Assembly: GCF_045679555.1 (NCBI RefSeq)
Contig: NC_092100.1
Coordinates: 29,017,106-29,081,105, forward strand
Direction: 5' to 3'
DNA: 64,000 nucleotides
Origin: Salvelinus alpinus
Lineage: Eukaryota; Chordata; Actinopteri; Salmoniformes; Salmonidae
Part shown: in pieces, positions 60,404 through 64,000 of the stretch
Layout: each line of letters starts with the position of its first letter
Position numbering within the stretch: position 1 is the first letter of the stretch
Made by a program: the position numbers and the translations under genes
The notes under the pieces: generated by a model
Told to the model about the DNA's origin: nothing
What the model saw: only the letters and a program-made list of their open reading frames with translations
Databases searched by the model: none

Positions 60404-62480
60404 TGGCAGACAGACCCCAGACAGCCCTATTCCTCTGATATATGTTCCAAATCAGAGTATAACTTGTCCTGCTAAGCCTGATTATGTTATGCAGTAACAC
60501 TGACTCATTGAGTAAGGCTTCCTCTATTAGGTAATTTTCCCAATTTGATTGTAAAAGTAATACAAATGTCTCTGGTTGCTTCTAGCTTGCCAATCCAACC
60601 AGTGATATAGCTCTACTTTATCAATTATATTTAAAAAAGCGATAAAATGTAATAAAGACCAACCCAGTCTTAGTGATAAGAAAAACTTGGCCTGTGTCAC
60701 TATGTCAGTCAGATTATAAATCAGATTGGTTGTGATGCCACTTGATGGAAATAATTGTTTTTTTTATACCATTTCTACTTTTATTGGGAATAAGGAATAG
60801 GGTAGTTGGGGACACCATGTACACTATGTAAAATAATTTCTCACATGAACACCATACAAAGGATATCCATTTCTCTGTTTTTACAGATGGCTGTTTAACT
60901 TAAGTAAATATCATGCAAAGGCAAATCCAGCATTTGGATGAAGTTTCTAACCACAGGAGAATGGGAGAGCAGGGACATAGTGCAGGGGCTGCTGGGACAT
61001 ACTGCAGAGGCTGCAGGGGAGAAATGGCTGAGTCTACAAAACCCCAGAGGACGTTGAGAAGTCACATCAGATAGTCACAGACACTAATATAAACATATAT
61101 TTTGAATACGGAATTGTTATAATCTAAAAGTAATTAATTAACTACATTTACAACAATAAATGAACAAATTAATAATATACTGGATAGAAATACACAAGAA
61201 GAATATTATCATTTCAAAAGAAAGTGATGGCTCGGTTTTCATGGGAAGAGGTGAGGACAGACAAAATAAAGAATCGGCAGGCTTGCCAAGAGCATCTTAA
61301 GGGACTTGAATTCTCAGGCACTCTAGCTATACTTGGACCCAAGTCAAGTTTCACATCTGCCATTTTCCCTCTGTACAGGAAATACTGGGTTGTAGGGGGG
61401 CCCTTGGCCCCTCCCACTGAGGCACCCATCACAGTCAGGTTGGAGGCAGAGAGACGGTCCTCCGGGCCAGGTGACCACACTTGTCCCCCCCTGCGGCCGG
61501 GAGAGAACATAGTTCCTGGAATAGTGACCAGGAATGCAGTCGGCACATACACGCTGTATTTCTCACCTGTGTCCTGACAGTCCTGGAGAATCAAATCCCC
61601 AAGCAGGATGCTTCCCTCTCCTCCCTCCTAGACAACACTGTCTGACTGCTCCCACTCAGTGGGATGTAGGAAGGGTGGGGAGTCTCAGACTTACTTCAGT
61701 ACAAACACAGACACTGAAGTCTTTCACCTACTCATCTGGACTATCCATCCATTACATTTACGGAGGAACAATTTAGTGTAATTCATATTTAATCCCTTCA
61801 TGAAATGGTGAATAAGTGATCTGCTCAGATGCAACATCACCATCCTGTTAGGTGATTTACAACAAGTCCCCATGTTCCAAACTCCCATGAATCAGAATCA
61901 GTTGAGTAATTCCACAACATCATGGAATGTTTATTACTCTGGAGGGCAAGGTGAAGGGAAAACAAATTAAATCAAATGTTTTAATTGGCAGGAGGAGAGA
62001 GAGAGAGAGAGGAGAGGAAGGGGTGAGAGTGGTCAACTGAAACAACTCCATCTGCAATGTCATCACTTCTGGTGGAAAAGAGTGATGTCTGCATAAAGAA
62101 AACAAACAAAATCAAGAAGTCTAGTAACTCTCGTTATTAGCTAACCCTCAGACTGAGAGATAGATGTTTGAAGACTTTATGGGGTCTGTATGGACCGATG
62201 ATGTCTCAAACAGCTTGCTGCTTTATGGGCTGAGAGGCTGTTTGTTGCACATTAACAGCCCTCAGTTTTTATCAGTTTCACATTGTTAATAAAATATGAG
62301 CTCATTTAGAAGCGTTGAAAAAAACTACTTCCTGGTGCAGAAAGATTCTTCCTCCAGTTATGAGTGAACACACTCTCTCATTTCATTGTGAAATTAACAC
62401 TGCTATTGTAGGTAGCAGAACCATAAATCATAGTGAAATGTCACATTTATCCTTAGAAAGTAGTTTTTGTATTTTAGTAT
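60404..62480. other. Presumed cbfb intron, no recognised gene
   Basis: The only notable segment is about 61214-61600, open for over 110 codons on both strands and more GC-rich than its surroundings. Neither translation shows a domain I recognise, and no convincing exon borders were found. A GA-rich run lies at about 61990-62030. Confidence 0.4.
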
Positions 62481-62489
62481 TATTATTAT

Positions 62490-62727
62490 AATATATATTT
62501 TTTTACCTTTATTTAACTATGAAAGTCAGTGGAGAACAAATTCTTATTTACAATGATGCCCTACCCCGGCGAAGCCCTAAGCCGGACGACACTGGGCCAA
62601 TTGTGCGCCGCCCTATGGGACTCCCAATCACGACCGGTTGTGATACAGCCTGGAATCAAACCAGGTCTGTAGTGACGCTTCTAGCACTGAGAAACAGTGC
62701 CTTAGACCACTGCGCCACTCAGGGGCA
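62490..62727 (-). mobile_element. tRNA-derived SINE of another family
   Basis: On the minus strand the head reads GAGTGGCGCAGTGGTCTAAG (box A TGGCGCAGTGG). Box B-like GGTTTGATTCC follows, then a GC-rich body (CGTCCGGCTTAGGGCTTCGC). The tail is GTAAATAAGAATTTGTTCTC, then AGTTAAATAAAGGTAAAAAA. The tail resembles that of the HpaI-like SINEs although head and body differ. Confidence 0.88.
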
Positions 62728-63640
62728 CAACCAGAGCTCCACTGTTTCATTTTACTGTAAGATTAACATTTTCAGGAAGCCATGTGACATTCAGTATATT
62801 TGTACCCCACAATAAAGCGTGGGAGTGGTCATTGATCTGAGGCCTGGGATAAAGGAAGTGGAAATTTGAGCTGGGAGCTATAATGAAAACCCTATGGCAA
62901 AAATAGAGGCAGGAGTATGATTGACTAGTGCTGGGAAAAACAAAGCTTCTCTTTCCCCAGCAGAGACAGTTCTGTCCCAACAGACAGTCAAAAGAGGAGC
63001 ATTTCTGTAAAAAAAACATTCAACAAAAGGACATGGCATAGCCAAGGACACAAAGAACCCCTCTTTTTAACAAACATCAAACAATCAACATCAGATGAGA
63101 GGAACACGAGGAGGGCTCAGTGAACAATGGGCATGACAGAGCAGCAGGAATCAATTAGTGGGCTCACTTTGATGATGTCATTGACAAGTCATCTGCCAGT
63201 GGAGCGGCTTCCGTTTGAGGGAGATGGAAACAACAGCCCCCACCGCAAAACGAGCCGGACCACTGCGCTCCTCACAGAAATGCTCGTCCATCATCCTCCC
63301 TCCACCCTGGCCTTTGCCCAGTCGCCTCTCTCCTCATCAGTGTCAGGAGTGAGGGCTGATGCCTCCCTACCCCCTCCCCCATCATACACACATTACTACC
63401 AGGTTCACTTCAGCTAGACTTGAGTATAAACTACATTAACTAAATATGGAGTAACTATAGTAGCTTTATGACATTAAGTTCATAACCTTTAAACATAGCA
63501 ACCAATTAATGTGTATTTGTGTGGCTCTGTGAGATAATTCAGAGCCCCTCCCAAGCACCACACCCTGGTTCATGTTGGGGCTGAAGATGGGAGAGATTCA
63601 TCTGCTCCTCATTTTCCCCCCTTCAATAACCACCACCAGC
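62728..63640. other. Presumed cbfb intron, no recognised feature
   Basis: Mixed unique sequence. Frames here are short and without known domains. A CAGCAG run (63640s) borders the terminal minisatellite. Confidence 0.4.
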
Positions 63641-63650
63641 AGCAGCAGCA

Positions 63651-64000
63651 AGCTGTTCCCCCTCTCTGACTCTGTAACAGGGTTAACTGTCAAGCTGTTC
63701 CCCCTCTCTGACTCTGTAACGGGGTTAACAGTCAAGCTGTTCCCCCTCTCTGACTCTGTAACAGGGTTAACTGTCAAGCTGTTCCCACCTCTCTGACTCT
63801 GTAACAGGGTTAACTGTCAAGCTGTTCCCCCCTCTCTGACTCTGTAACAGGGTTAACTGTCAAGCTGTTCCCCCTCTCTGACTCTGTAACAGGGTTAACT
63901 GTCAAGCTGTTCCCCCCTCTCTGACTCTGTAACAGGGTTAACTGTCAGGCTGTTCCCCCTCTCTGACTCTGTAACAGGGTTAACTGTCAAGCTGTTCCCC
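63651..64000. repeat. 42-43-bp minisatellite running off the window end
   Basis: Unit AAGCTGTTCCCCCTCTCTGA then CTCTGTAACAGGGTTAACTGTC. At least eight copies before the window ends, each with a GTTAAC. Length changes come from an extra C in the C-run, and one unit has GGGGTTAACAGTC. The true size is unknown. Confidence 0.93.

Overview
The window is genomic DNA of a teleost, almost certainly a salmonid (Oncorhynchus/Salmo type). Evidence: tRNA-derived SINEs carrying a GTTAAC (HpaI) site, a 5S-rRNA-derived SINE, several Tc1 families with the long inverted ends seen in salmonid genomes, LINE and SINE copies that share a 3' tail, and a 61-residue metallothionein of the trout MT-A type. All exons below were placed by hand from splice sites, reading phase and remembered family sequences. 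No alignment program was run.

Layout. 1-8.4 kb is transposon-rich sequence with no confident host gene: a Tc1 half-copy, a LINE 3' end, an L1-like LINE split by a 1.4-kb hAT-like element, an unidentified small ORF, and an inverted pair of related 180-bp segments. About 8.4-17.5 kb is a nest of mobile elements: a minus-strand LINE is interrupted by an L2-type LINE, which itself holds two Tc1 elements, two HpaI-like SINEs and a 5S-derived SINE. One of those Tc1 copies carries a further 65-bp insertion.

From 17.6 kb the host genes follow: metallothionein (minus, 3 exons), bbs2 (plus, 17 coding exons plus a 5' non-coding exon), b3gnt9 (plus, one coding exon), phaf1 (the C16orf70 orthologue; minus, 16 coding exons, 425 codons) and the last three coding exons of cbfb (minus). 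The rest of cbfb lies beyond the right edge, so about 49.5-64 kb is most likely a cbfb intron. It is filled with microsatellites and minisatellites, a broken Tc1, LINE tails and one more tRNA-type SINE.

The genes have separate roles: metal buffering (mta), ciliary BBSome trafficking (bbs2), Golgi glycosylation (b3gnt9), autophagy (phaf1) and RUNX-partner transcription control (cbfb). Their order joins two human 16q neighbourhoods, MT/BBS2 (16q13) and B3GNT9/PHAF1/CBFB (16q22.1). The mta and bbs2 genes are head to head, and their shared upstream region holds five metal-response-element cores. An RFX X-box-like site lies in bbs2 intron 1.

I saw no CRISPR, no operon-like system and no obviously new protein system. 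The most interesting material is the layered transposon nest, the tiny exactly bounded 65-bp mobile unit, the LINE/SINE tail sharing, and the regulatory sites around mta and bbs2.
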